A stretch of 64,000 nt of DNA from Pandoraea apista (GCF_001465595.2 NZ_CP013481.2:1922001-1986000); one strand, 5' to 3'. Counted from the first letter of the stretch, positions 41,301-48,175 are shown. The notes: generated from the letters alone by a model not told the origin. Translations and numbers: made by a program.

Positions 41301-44300
41301 TGTCGCTCCAGACCGACCCCGGCACGCCGGCGGCTTCGGCGACATCTGCCCGTGCCAGTTTGCTGGCGCCAGGCATGCTCTCGGCATCACTGCGTCTGGT
41401 GGCAGGCGCTGATCTGTCCGGCGCCGATCAGCGCGCGTTGCAGTCGGTGCCCACGCTCGGCGGCAGCGGCAATCTCACATTGAGCGACAGCGCTTACGAC
41501 GCGTCGCAGAAAGGCACGTTCTTCAGCGTGTTGCGCACTGGCACCGGAAGTCTCGAACTGCTCGCGGGCAACAGCTTCAGCGAAGCGACGCCTTATGGCG
41601 TTTATACGGCGGGCACGCAAGCGGCGCCGATTCTGGCGGCAGACGGCCGTAACCCGTATAACTTGCCGGGCGCGGCAACCAGCGGTGTGCTTCAGGCCTG
41701 GTATCCCGAGCACGGCGGCGACTTGCTGCTGATGGCGCAGCAGGACGTCAGCGGCAATATTCAATTGGCCGACAATCCAGTGCGCTATGTGAACAGCAAT
41801 CAGGTCGGGAACTGGCTGAACCGGCAAGGCGGTGGTGGTGCAACGAACGATCCCGCCGCGTGGTCGATCAATTTCGGTTCGCTCGCGAAGACCGATCCGA
41901 ATGCCACCGATCTTCAACTGATTGGCTTTCAGGGGATCGGCACCCTGGGCGGCGGCAATCTGACGGTGATTGCCGGGCGAGATGCGGGGGCCATCGCCGT
42001 CCCCGATACCAGCGGAACGACATCGACCGGGCTGGATCTCGCGGTAGCGTCGACTGGACGTGTGCTGTCCGACGGTACGCTCGTGCAGACCGGCGGGGGC
42101 GATCTCACGCTCAAAGTCGGCCGTCAGCTCAACGGCGCCGACCCCTCAACCTCGCGCGACTTCCGCCGAGACTACTTCGGGTCGTTGACGGCCTTGCGTG
42201 GCGACACGTCGGTGGAATCTGGCGCCGTTGGCGTGATCGCGCCGCAAATCCGCGGTGTCGTCTGGACGACTTACGATCCGCGCGCCCCGGAGCCCAATGC
42301 GATCAAGCTGACGATGCGCACGCCGGGACCGACGGTGCTCGTGGGCGACGGGGCCGCGAACATCGTGGCACGCGGCGATCTGGTGCTGGCCGGGGCGGGC
42401 GACGCGGGCATGTCGCTTTTCTCCGACAAGGGCGGCGGTTACTACACGTCTGTGGCCGCCGGAAGCGGTGTGGCATCGGTCGTCAAGGGGGGCTATTCGA
42501 GATTTACGCTCTGGACGCCGGGCACGAGTCTCAGGCTGCTCTCGGCCGGAGGCGATGTTTCGCCCTTGTCCGGCACGGGCAGCGGCGATGCGTCGAACGC
42601 TCTGGGCTTCTATCCGGGCAGTCTGAGCGCCGTGTCGCTCAATGGCGATATCCGGTTCGGCGAAGGGCAGACCATCGAATTGATGCCGTCGCCGATCGGG
42701 CAGCTTCAGGTGCTTGCCGCCGGCACGATCTACGGAGCGGGCTCGACGATTGCGATGTCAGGCGCCGACCTCGCGAGCCTCGCCACACCGCTACATCCGG
42801 TCTTCACGACGATGGAGGGCTTCACTGCCAACTCGCTCACGAACGCCTCGGCGAACGCCGCCCAGCGAATCAACTGGGCAAGTCCTCTTGCCTTCGGCGA
42901 GGATTACCCGTCGGGCAGTTTGCATGCGCCGGATGGCGCGCCGGCACAGATCTACGCTGGCACCGATATCGACGACTTACAGATTGGGATGACCACCGTC
43001 GTAAACTTGGGGCCGGCGAGCGGATTTACGCCGAGCCACGCGCGGTGGTTTGTCGCCGGCAAGCCGGTCGAGGTCATCGCGGGACGCGATATCGTGGGCA
43101 CCGGTACGTTGCCGAGCACATTCCTGAATCAGTCGGACAGCGATGTCTCGCTGATGCAGGCGGGGCGCGACATCATCTATCAGTCGGCGAACATCGTCGG
43201 GCCGGGCTTGCTCCAGATTCAGGCCGGGCGCAACGTGTATCAGGGCTACTACGGTCAGTTGCAGAGCATGGGCGACGTGGCGCATCCGTCGAACACGAAT
43301 GGCGGCGCGGGGATCTCGGTGCTCGCCGGTGTCGGTGCCAATGGCCCGGACTACTCGCGTTTTGCCCGCCTCTACTTCGACCCGGCCAATCAGCTTGCCA
43401 GCGGTTTGCCGCTGGCCGACAGTGGCAAGGTCGTTCATGCCTATGGCGACGAACTCGTGGCGTGGCTCAAGCGCCGCTTCGGCTACGACGGCAACGCCTC
43501 GGACGCGCTGAGCTATTTCCTCTCGCTGCCACAGATCCAACAGGGCGTGTTCGTGCGGCAGGTTTATTTCAAGGAACTGCTGCTGGGAGGGCGCGAGTAT
43601 AACGATGCGTCGAGCCCGCGCTACGGCAGCTATCTGCGTGGCCGCGAGGCCATTGCCACGCTATTCCCAACGAGCGACGCGCAAGGCAATCCGCTGAGCT
43701 ACAGCGGTGCGATCACGCTGTTCAGCAGCGTGACCGGGTCAACAACGGTCAACGGCAAGCCCGTTCCCGTGACGACCGACGCCACGGTACGTACCAACTT
43801 CGGCGGCGACATCCAGATGTTGAATCCGGGCGGACGCATGCTTGTCGGCGTGGAAGGCGTGACCCCTGGCGCGGCGGCCGGGGTCGTCACTCAGGGCGAT
43901 GGCGACATTCAGTTGTATAGCCGTGACAGCATTTTGCTGGGCCTGTCGCGTGTGATGACGACCTTCGGCGGCAGCATACAGGCGTGGTCGGCGCAGGGCG
44001 ATATCAACGCCGGTCGCGGCGCAAAGACGACCGTGCTCTACACGCCGCCGAGGCGCGTATATGACGACAGTGGCAACGTGACGCTCTCGGCGTCGGTGCC
44101 GTCGAGCGGGGCGGGCATTGCCACGCTCGCGCCGTTGCCGGAAGTGCCGCCGGGCGACGTCGACCTGGTGGCGCCGCTGGGCACGATCGATGCGGGCGAG
44201 GCCGGCGTGCGCGTGTCGGGCAACGTCAACTTCGCCGCGCTCGCGGTCGTGAATGCCGCCAACGTGCAGGTGCAGGGTAAGTCGACGGGCTTGCCGGTGA

Positions 44301-44626
44301 TCGCGGCGGTCAACGTGGGTGCGCTGACCAATGCGAGTGCAACGGCGGCACAGGCCGCGTCGGCCGCGCAGGACGCGATGGCGCGTGAGCGCGTCACGCA
44401 GCGCCAGAACCTGCCGTCGATCTTCTCCGTGCGGATGTTGAGCACGGGGGGCGGTGCGACCGACGGCACAGCGGGCAGCGACACGCCCGCGGGATCACGC
44501 GCGCCGGGCCCGCTTGGCTACGATCGATCGAGCCTTCTGCAATTGGTTGGCAGTGGCAATCAACTCGATCCGCGTCAGCTCGCGCGACTGACCGATGAGG
44601 AGCGCCGTGCGCTGAACACGCATTGA
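32357..44626 (+). CDS. Giant filamentous-haemagglutinin-family protein, cassette 2
   Basis: 4089 residues from the ATG at 32357 (GAGGA seven bases upstream; begins MST like its paralogue). An open extension back to 32255 is arginine-rich and not shared. It has an extended signal peptide (ending GAAHA) and the block QAFSNAWFAARGAAQ. The haemagglutination-activity domain follows (AILNWETFNVGRNTSVNF, IQGQIHGDGTVLILNRNG), then a long repetitive beta-rich centre. The C-terminal block has GREYNDASSPRYGSYLRGRE, SRVMTTFGGSI and TIDAGEAGVRVSGNVNF. The first about 800 and last about 350 residues are close to the paralogue; the centre has diverged with insertions and deletions. No transporter gene is adjacent. 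Confidence 0.9.
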   Translation: MSTRGREGATAMRSSGRRIGLGLMRRPRRVAPIAQAITLLLTTMGAAHAQQAFSNAWFAARGAAQATASQTGRLPNGMPVTSLMDPSAQQQQANAQLQRSIANLGTAAQNIAAMQAAQANARAAAGNTDATIPDGLSEGGLKVDTNSLTKGWVNAQAPTQTSANGKTNVNIAQTADKAILNWETFNVGRNTSVNFAQQSDWAALNRVNDPNARPSQIQGQIHGDGTVLILNRNGVIFGGTSQVDTRNLVVAAARMSDAQFQTGGIYGANGTTPSFTDALGKVEVQAGANITTRTPTSVTQGGGYVLLLGNQVSNAGAIVTPQGQVALAAGDSFVIRKGVGTDANTASTTRGNEISPQFVAQSTAGKVVNTGLLMASEGDITLAGRDVQQLGTAVSTTTVNTRGTIHLLNSASDTQGKVTLGSGALTSVLISDSGATALDSQRTALIQDSATQDALRAGTSSGLFDNLSKLSDRRDQSRVEIVSGGNVEFQSDSLTLATGGQIAVSATGRSFVANRAQLDVSGAVGVSLSMDSNNVKVNVQGNEQRDAPGNRDNAALNNANVWIDRRRLVYVPASVGGYANERWYTPGGLLEVGGYLANQAHGIGEWAAQGGTVTIGGNEVVTQKGALINLSGGSLDVQTGYLNQSWLKGADGQLYNVNTAPSNVLYTGVYNGFEVDHPRWGKNTTESYASPLIAPTRVLQNGYTVGRDAGKLIVNAPTAVLEADVTATVYTGPVQTQARPSSLTDGYALSQFTVARAGSLALGQYSNLGRINGYASDVVIGAFDDITQGMAAGDALDTARNGTVWMDAGRLNSAGLGELDLVSTHRIAVNGDLNLATGGRLSLIAPRVDVNGDVTARGGIVNVTNLFLKAGDTFPTPLLTPDNVAVLTLGPNRTIDVRGVWVNGALDPNSLSQVAYLNGGNVTFDSTGDLTIDTGSVIDVSSGGAVLANGKTRGGTGGNVTLIAGDAAANFSRGTLVLDGTIKAYGVNGGGKLTISTPDSIMIGSNAGLAGGSLASGTASEVALKLAEPYTVPAGTPLPFSAVDGRTRLTLDVPTPTDITSDGGPSTPTAAPWVVPTGVTVMVTRPKGQLGWDRYYSGDTLPAGTVIFALDNSGVIPAGTVIPSSVFPNGFPIKPYSVVYTAGTVSGTDVTYPVGTILPAGTVLARTVAVAPVPSFSAGNSGSNAPFFSAGFSSYDINGGQGVHIDKGVTLAPTMPVYRFTANSMNARTGSDPAQAMTLTLPPLFAENASAGTLTQRGGASLALRALKKDYLGNPSGADIVVSPQASIIVDPGQSITLDAFEQITVDGSLSARGGKINLVNEGDGSLPNTRIFDDSGANRGVSVWLGPQAMLDVSGLGYTATDANGRTYGTVLDGGAININGGTAFVVLRPGAQMNADGVSVSVDTATVSGQPANARGTTALVSNGGSIALTSMSGLALDGDMHARAGGAGASGGDLSLTLITLQFWDPLGQTPLSQRPVSMMMLTQTRPDPVALSGPGAPVSVLPVGRGVISVDQIKSGGFSSLSLTSTDYLNFNGDVSLSLDKSLRLNAGEYVSGMPLVAGESPTDHPGHGNVRLSAPYVLLSATPFTLPDGYVSGSLGNPNASARPTTATFEIDANLIDVKGPVVFSSRSSYYDSDQYVNVDTSAPGFRSVKLVSQGDIRFLASPNATNGTVLASSWDIALDGAQIYPATGAVATVTAGQSNSNYTDATLSIGRTTDTVPDTPYSAFGTLSLVAPNIRQGGILRAPFGKLLMGVPAVGGVLTGSTSNIEFLPGSLTSASLNGLVMPYGGTVDGVTYTYNGATIPGYLTELSLDSRLLGAGMLLQSKTIRVDENAVLDLSGGGTLTGAGFVSGRGGSVNVLNTPLVNANPTMTLSKAGNTVYAILPGYASNYAPVAAENGAGDPVVGQRITLGEGVPGLAAGTYTLLPSNYALLPGAYRVEIGGTVGNLPATATAAGNGTYLVPGYTSVANTAIRSQLPSSVLVTPGTAVRKYSQYNEQSYSDFVTSQVAQFGGVAPMLPRDGSALAIRFNLSDTPDTPSPYPALVFDGRALFQPAAGGTAGQVGVFNIGEITNGDISPGFTGVSVTGQALSALGAPRLSVNGKVGLANGVLGFEQAPASGDLAVRDGVTLTAGEIYLVGGNIDIGRDVTLSTVGQGPARFDTASTGYKFSAGNATVLGLSNGDLQFVGSSGGSGAINIGAGAGLFAEGTVALATNGASSIDPDARFGARNIALAVGTLNVGDAAQIVAAGNPAGVLFNQSVLNTLLQGDSTHGAPALQRLTLSTANAINLFGSNGLDTRGKGVDLVLNSPAIYGTGAAGDRAVVAADRIVWNGVQGGGAPAITAGGPGTGSGSLQFVAREIDIGEPVTLDTSNVNRTMYGFNSVDFSASERIVSAGRGALYVYQAPSTQAGDVLGQSGTGGNLTLSTPLLTGAAKSIINYTTGGTLTVVTPAGVAPSVATTTVAGAEIDLSGNNVNIGSAVLLPSGKFVVNAVNDIVLDGNSRIDLRGRPTTIQSATVYGFGGSAVLRSMQGSVSQLAGSVVDVSATHANAGAISIDAATGTLSLGGSVLGAADEGFTSGAFGASVSTFSDFSGLNALLTRGGFFDSRSFDQKRGDLVVGDGVKAHNVGIAVDSGMLTVNGTIDASGAQPGTIRLSGGNGLMLGSSAVLDAHGTQLQVDSYGAPIEAKNRGHVELTAAGGTLTLSPGATIDLSTPGATHYGDVILNAMRTAETSGDVAIDAAGPLAIRGANSIALNGVWTYTLPSGSVVTQSTLDDYDTASTAFMNQAQGNAALGARTAGLAAYGSAYHLRPGVQIASLGDLSTAGDIDLAKYRYGAGADRDPASATYGAGEPMALILRAAGNLAINGSISDGFTGTGAGAPAFSAITPATFSTDTSHFGKQGAYLWRLSAGNTMVVSNPNGWLVPQYGPARNLALPPSVQPTALDGTQYPSGSVVPFGTILTRLYVPVGSEIPSAASLSLQTDPGTPAASATSARASLLAPGMLSASLRLVAGADLSGADQRALQSVPTLGGSGNLTLSDSAYDASQKGTFFSVLRTGTGSLELLAGNSFSEATPYGVYTAGTQAAPILAADGRNPYNLPGAATSGVLQAWYPEHGGDLLLMAQQDVSGNIQLADNPVRYVNSNQVGNWLNRQGGGGATNDPAAWSINFGSLAKTDPNATDLQLIGFQGIGTLGGGNLTVIAGRDAGAIAVPDTSGTTSTGLDLAVASTGRVLSDGTLVQTGGGDLTLKVGRQLNGADPSTSRDFRRDYFGSLTALRGDTSVESGAVGVIAPQIRGVVWTTYDPRAPEPNAIKLTMRTPGPTVLVGDGAANIVARGDLVLAGAGDAGMSLFSDKGGGYYTSVAAGSGVASVVKGGYSRFTLWTPGTSLRLLSAGGDVSPLSGTGSGDASNALGFYPGSLSAVSLNGDIRFGEGQTIELMPSPIGQLQVLAAGTIYGAGSTIAMSGADLASLATPLHPVFTTMEGFTANSLTNASANAAQRINWASPLAFGEDYPSGSLHAPDGAPAQIYAGTDIDDLQIGMTTVVNLGPASGFTPSHARWFVAGKPVEVIAGRDIVGTGTLPSTFLNQSDSDVSLMQAGRDIIYQSANIVGPGLLQIQAGRNVYQGYYGQLQSMGDVAHPSNTNGGAGISVLAGVGANGPDYSRFARLYFDPANQLASGLPLADSGKVVHAYGDELVAWLKRRFGYDGNASDALSYFLSLPQIQQGVFVRQVYFKELLLGGREYNDASSPRYGSYLRGREAIATLFPTSDAQGNPLSYSGAITLFSSVTGSTTVNGKPVPVTTDATVRTNFGGDIQMLNPGGRMLVGVEGVTPGAAAGVVTQGDGDIQLYSRDSILLGLSRVMTTFGGSIQAWSAQGDINAGRGAKTTVLYTPPRRVYDDSGNVTLSASVPSSGAGIATLAPLPEVPPGDVDLVAPLGTIDAGEAGVRVSGNVNFAALAVVNAANVQVQGKSTGLPVIAAVNVGALTNASATAAQAASAAQDAMARERVTQRQNLPSIFSVRMLSTGGGATDGTAGSDTPAGSRAPGPLGYDRSSLLQLVGSGNQLDPRQLARLTDEERRALNTH

Positions 44627-44743
44627 ACCGGCATGAGGGATCGGCGTCGCCAGAGGATCGGGGCGCCGGTGTTTGGTCGACGCGGTGTATGCCGCATTGC
44701 GCCACGGTGCCTGACAATCCCGTCATCGTCACCATGACGGCGT

Positions 44744-44890
44744 GGATATCGCGGCGTGCTGAGCCCTGACTACAACCGGTACATGAATTTGCAGCGGGAC
44801 GTCAATCTGGCGCTGATGCGGGCATTTCTCGAAGCGGACATCCGTTTTCCCATTCCGGCCGGCGTCCAATATTTTGCCCGGGCGTCCGAA
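44744..44890 (+). pseudogene. Remnant of an MscS-type mechanosensitive channel C-terminus
   Basis: The frame through 44756 reads VLSPDYNRYMNLQRDVNLAL then MRAFLEADIRFPIPAGVQYF, which matches the usual end of small-conductance mechanosensitive channels (SPDYN-YMD-QQ-INL, then I-F-FPT). No channel body lies upstream: the frame is stopped at 44735 and the FHA gene ends at 44626. I read it as the decayed 3' end of a gene lost when the FHA cassettes arrived or rearranged. Recognition is from memory of the family. Confidence 0.6.
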
Positions 44891-45051
44891 CCTCCCGGGG
44901 TTGCGTCCACTACACACCGAAGGCAAGGAAGGCCTCGCGCCTGCTGGCACAAGCTTTGCGGCGTGGTACGATCATTCGCATCCACGTGATTCAGATCGTG
45001 GCTTCGATCCAATCCGGACCCGCCGCATGGCGGGTACATCAGGAGGCCGGT

Positions 45052-45672
45052 ATGTCTGCAGAGCAGAAGACGTCGCATCGCGGGTTCACCATCATCACAG
45101 TTCTCGAACGCCTCTCGAAGGGCCGGGCCCGGCTCTCCGCCAAAGTGCTCGCCAGCGACGAAGATCACAAGCGGCGTCTCGGAGGGAAAAAACTCCTGCA
45201 GGCCAAGCGCTGGTTCGACCACTTTGCGGACGATCTGGCCGCGCCGGTGATCGCCGGACTCAAGCACACCATCGATCTGGAATTGGCCGCCGCCGCGAAG
45301 GCCGCGCCGAAGACACCGGCCAAGACGGTTGCCGCCAAGCCATCCAAGCCTGCCAAACCTGCGAAAACCGTGAAGCCCGCGAAGCCGGAAAAAGTGGCTA
45401 AGGCGGACAAATCCAAGAAATCGGCGAAGCCCGGCAAGACGGCCAAGACGCCTGCCGCTGCGACGCTGGCGCGGGGGCCGAGAGTCGGCAACGGTGCGCC
45501 TGCCGGCGTTGGTGCCGCCAATGGCGTAGCGTCGGCAAAGTCGGCCAGCGCGGCCAAACGTGTAGCGTCCGGCAGTGTCGCGAAGTCGCGTAAGCGCGCC
45601 GCGCCATCTGCACCTGTCGGAACACCGGCGCCCAAGCCGCTCAAGGCGGCATCGGGTCGTAGCACAACGTAA
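45052..45672 (+). CDS. Lys/Ala/Pro-rich protein with short N-terminal domain
   Basis: 206 residues from the ATG at 45052, supported by AGGAGG at 45041-45046. Residues 1 to about 78 form a mixed-charge domain (GFTIITVLERLSKGRARLSA, LLQAKRWFDHFADDLAAPVI). The rest is a low-complexity tail of KPAK/KTAK/SAK repeats like the tails of histone-H1-like bacterial proteins. Such tails usually bind DNA or other polyanions; the function here is unknown. It stands alone, followed by a terminator at 45738. Long frames on the other strand across this gene are by-products of its biased composition. Confidence 0.75.
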   Translation: MSAEQKTSHRGFTIITVLERLSKGRARLSAKVLASDEDHKRRLGGKKLLQAKRWFDHFADDLAAPVIAGLKHTIDLELAAAAKAAPKTPAKTVAAKPSKPAKPAKTVKPAKPEKVAKADKSKKSAKPGKTAKTPAAATLARGPRVGNGAPAGVGAANGVASAKSASAAKRVASGSVAKSRKRAAPSAPVGTPAPKPLKAASGRSTT

Positions 45673-45737
45673 CGACTCACGAGGGCGGGCGGCGCATATC
45701 GGAAACGATTGCGGCGACGTCACAAGACTTCCGTTCA

Positions 45738-45772
45738 ACGGCGCGCGCCAGTCCGGCGACGCGCCGTTTTTC
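45738..45772 (+). terminator. Terminator after the Lys/Ala-rich gene
   Basis: ACGGCGCG (45738-45745) pairs with CGCGCCGT (45760-45767), then five T. Confidence 0.75.
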
Positions 45773-45980
45773 ATTGGGTCGATGCGTTTCTGCCTTCGTG
45801 CACGGCGTGATCTGACGGGACGACGCCTCGCATATTGCGCTAGTAATGCTCGATATCATGGTCACCGAATCGATTACGGTCCCGGTGCCATATGCCGCGA
45901 ATTTCATGTGTTGCAAACGCACCACTTGTGTGCGAAATGCGTCGCGGACGTGTCAAAATGCGCCCCGCTTCCTGATCGTC

Positions 45981-46014
45981 AGCGGTGCTTTTTCCCTCTG
46001 GGGAAAGCACCGCT
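45981..46014 (+). promoter_or_regulatory. Strong hairpin in the porin leader
   Basis: AGCGGTGCTTT (45981-45991) pairs with AAAGCACCGCT (46004-46014), and inner bases TCCC/GGGG extend the stem to about 15 pairs around a TCT loop. No T-run follows. The region 45773-46147 holds no gene. The stem lies 133 bases before the porin ATG and may act on the porin message (stability, RNA-binding protein or small-RNA site) or be a terminator without a T tract. Confidence 0.55.
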
Positions 46015-46147
46015 AGTCATTTGTTAAGCACTCCATTGCATATGCGATTGCAGCAAATCTTGTCCTGGGGGCGAGAGCAATCGGCAGTGACGGGGATGCC
46101 CGCCGTGGCGGGCCAAAAAAGTAAAAAACCACAATCAAAGAGGAACT

Positions 46148-47323
46148 ATGAAGCGCTTCCAACTCACGGCGCTGGCCGCTGCCAGCTTTGCCGTCGCCGC
46201 GCCGGCGATGGCCCAGAGCAACGTCACGCTCTACGGTGTGATCGACGCCGGTATCGGTTACGTGAACAATGTCGCCACTGGCCTGAACGCCAAGGGCGCG
46301 CATAACTTCCAGGCCGTGAGCGGCATTGGCCAGGGCAACCGCTGGGGCCTGAAGGGTTCGGAAGATCTGGGCAGTGGCCTGAAGGCAATCTTCGTGTTGG
46401 AAAACGGCTTTAGCCTGACCAACGGCACCATGTCGCAGAACAGCCGTATGTTCGGCCGCCAGGCTTACGTGGGCCTGCAAAGCACGCAAGCCGGTACCGT
46501 GACGATCGGTCGTCAGTACGACTCCGTGGTGGACTTCGTGAGCCCGATCACGTCGGCCAAGCAATGGGCGACGCAATATGGCGCGCACGTTGGCGACATC
46601 GACAACCTGTACAACTCGTTCCGCGTCAACAACTCGATCAAGTACACCAGCGCGAACTACAGCGGGTTCTCGTTCGGTGCGTTGTACGGCTTCAGCAACG
46701 AGGCGAACACCGGGAACGGCACGGGCTTCTCGCATAACAATGCATTCAGCCTCGGCGCTTCGTATGCCAACGGCCCGCTCACCGCAGCGCTCGGCTACAT
46801 GCATCTGGCCAGCCCGGGCACGGCTAACGGCAGCGGTGCCGTGACGAACGATTACTCGAGCGCCACCGACATTTTCTACACGAGCGCGGTCGACAAGCAC
46901 GACATCGCGGCGGCGGGCGTCTCGTACCAGATTCAGGCGGCTACGCTCGGTTTCGTGTACAGCTACGCCAAGGTTCGCTACACGAACCAGTCGTCGATTC
47001 GCGTGAACACGTTCGAACTGAACGGCAAGTACCAGGTGACGCCGAACCTGCTCGGCGGTCTGGCCTTCATCTACAGCGATGGCAGCGTGGGTGGCGCAAC
47101 GGCACTGTCGGGTATCAGCAAGGGCACGAAGCCGCGTTGGTTCCAGGTCAACGCGGGCGGTGTCTACTCGTTCAGCAAGCGCACGGAGACGTATCTGACC
47201 GGCGTTTATCAGCGCGCAACGGGCGACGCCATCGTGGCTGCGATCGACAACGTTGGTGGCCCGACGGGCACCGGCGCACAGTCGCAGATTGCCGTTGTCG
47301 CGGGTGTGCGTCACAAGTTCTAA
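46148..47323 (+). CDS. Outer-membrane porin, Burkholderia type (Gram-negative porin family)
   Basis: Trimeric 16-strand general porin for passive entry of small solutes. 391 residues with a signal peptide (1-22, AAPAMA then Q) and the typical mature start SNVTLYGVIDAGIGYVNN. Further porin landmarks are NRWGLKGSEDLGSGLKAIF, MFGRQAYVGLQS and TIGRQYD, and the C-terminal strand ends VVAGVRHKF, with the terminal Phe needed for outer-membrane insertion. AGAGGA stands before the ATG. Monocistronic, with a leader hairpin and a terminator. Confidence 0.96.
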   Translation: MKRFQLTALAAASFAVAAPAMAQSNVTLYGVIDAGIGYVNNVATGLNAKGAHNFQAVSGIGQGNRWGLKGSEDLGSGLKAIFVLENGFSLTNGTMSQNSRMFGRQAYVGLQSTQAGTVTIGRQYDSVVDFVSPITSAKQWATQYGAHVGDIDNLYNSFRVNNSIKYTSANYSGFSFGALYGFSNEANTGNGTGFSHNNAFSLGASYANGPLTAALGYMHLASPGTANGSGAVTNDYSSATDIFYTSAVDKHDIAAAGVSYQIQAATLGFVYSYAKVRYTNQSSIRVNTFELNGKYQVTPNLLGGLAFIYSDGSVGGATALSGISKGTKPRWFQVNAGGVYSFSKRTETYLTGVYQRATGDAIVAAIDNVGGPTGTGAQSQIAVVAGVRHKF

Positions 47324-47400
47324 GCCATTTTCAGGCCGATTTTGAGCACCTTTCGGCCTGAACGGAGGAAGGAGGCTATGCCTTCCGCTGAGTGATAGAG

Positions 47401-47428
47401 GGCCCCGCCGGCTGCCGGCGGGGCCTTT
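47401..47428 (+). terminator. Terminator after the porin gene
   Basis: GGCCCCGCCG pairs with CGGCGGGGCC around a short loop, followed by TTTGT. Very GC-rich stem with a weak T tract. Confidence 0.7.
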
Positions 47429-47451
47429 GTGCATTGGAAAGGGGGAAATCG

Positions 47452-47803
47452 TGTGCATTTCACCCGGTTTCTGTGTATAATCACGACCTTGTCCAAAATA
47501 TGGGCAGTGCGGGGAGTGGGGCTCACTGACGAACGATGAGTGCCGCTTCGCCATCAATCAACCGTTCAGCCAGTCTGGAAGGCGCGATGCGGGGTTCGCA
47601 GCAGCGAACGAGGCGTCGAATGCCAATCGGGAGATCGCAGAGGAGGTGATTCGCGGTCCCGCCAGATGTGGTGTAGTGCAGTCCGTAGCAAGTCCGTTCG
47701 TCGCGCCTGGCAGGGGGAGTCTCCGGCAGGGCGGAGAAGGGTGTCTTTGCTCGGTAAGTTAAATGTCCGGCTCGATGAGCCGAATCACTATTCGAGATAT
47801 TGC
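47452..47803 (+). promoter_or_regulatory. rpsU promoter and long leader
   Basis: TATAAT at 47476-47481 with TGTGCA 18 bases upstream (47452-47457) makes a plausible sigma-70 promoter. It leaves a leader of about 315 bases before rpsU. The leader has no convincing gene. CGGCTCGATGAGCCG (47769-47783) can form a hairpin 20 bases before the start codon and could influence translation. Frames that extend rpsU upstream to 47540 are not coding-like. Confidence 0.55.
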
Positions 47804-48016
47804 ATGACCAAGATCGTTATCAAAGACGGTGAACCCGTTGAAGTCGCACTGCGTCGTTTCCGCCGCGCTATCGATGGCACGGGCCTGATCAAGGAAGTGA
47901 AGGCACGCGCCGCTTACGAAAAGCCGACGGCTGAGCGCAAGCGCAAGAAGGCCGCTGCAGTGGCCCGTCTGCGTAAGCGTCTGCGCAGCCAGACCCTGAA
48001 GAAGAAGATGTACTAA
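47804..48016 (+). CDS. rpsU: 30S ribosomal protein S21
   Basis: Small basic protein of the 30S subunit needed for efficient initiation. 70 residues, [20 protein letters not shown] at the N-terminus and [16 protein letters not shown] at the end, the full family length. The ATG at 47804 is the only start that fits the family. It stands alone here, not in an rpsU-dnaG-rpoD unit; Burkholderiaceae often carry more than one rpsU. A strong terminator follows. Confidence 0.97.
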   Translation: MTKIVIKDGEPVEVALRRFRRAIDGTGLIKEVKARAAYEKPTAERKRKKAAAVARLRKRLRSQTLKKKMY

Positions 48017-48055
48017 GCACGCTGCTGCGCCGTTGGCGCAGTGAAGTGCGAAGTG

Positions 48056-48083
48056 AAAAACCCGCCTCTCGGCGGGTTTTTTT
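48056..48083 (+). terminator. Terminator after rpsU
   Basis: AAAAACCCGCC, loop TCTC, GGCGGGTTTTTTT: compact stem and long T tract. Confidence 0.92.
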
Positions 48084-48175
48084 ATGGGTGGAAGCGGCGC
48101 ATCGGTTTGCTACACTCGTGGCCGTCGCCACTACGCCGCGACCGTTTCATCCCCTGACTCCCCCACGATTCCTAT

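Noticed and set aside
44770..45774. 334-codon - strand frame opposite the Lys/Ala-rich gene
   Set aside because: Leu/Arg/Gly low complexity that mirrors the KPAK repeats of the sense gene, which has a good ribosome site.
47540..47803. N-terminal extension of rpsU
   Set aside because: S21 is about 70 residues and begins at the ATG 47804; the extension is not coding-like.
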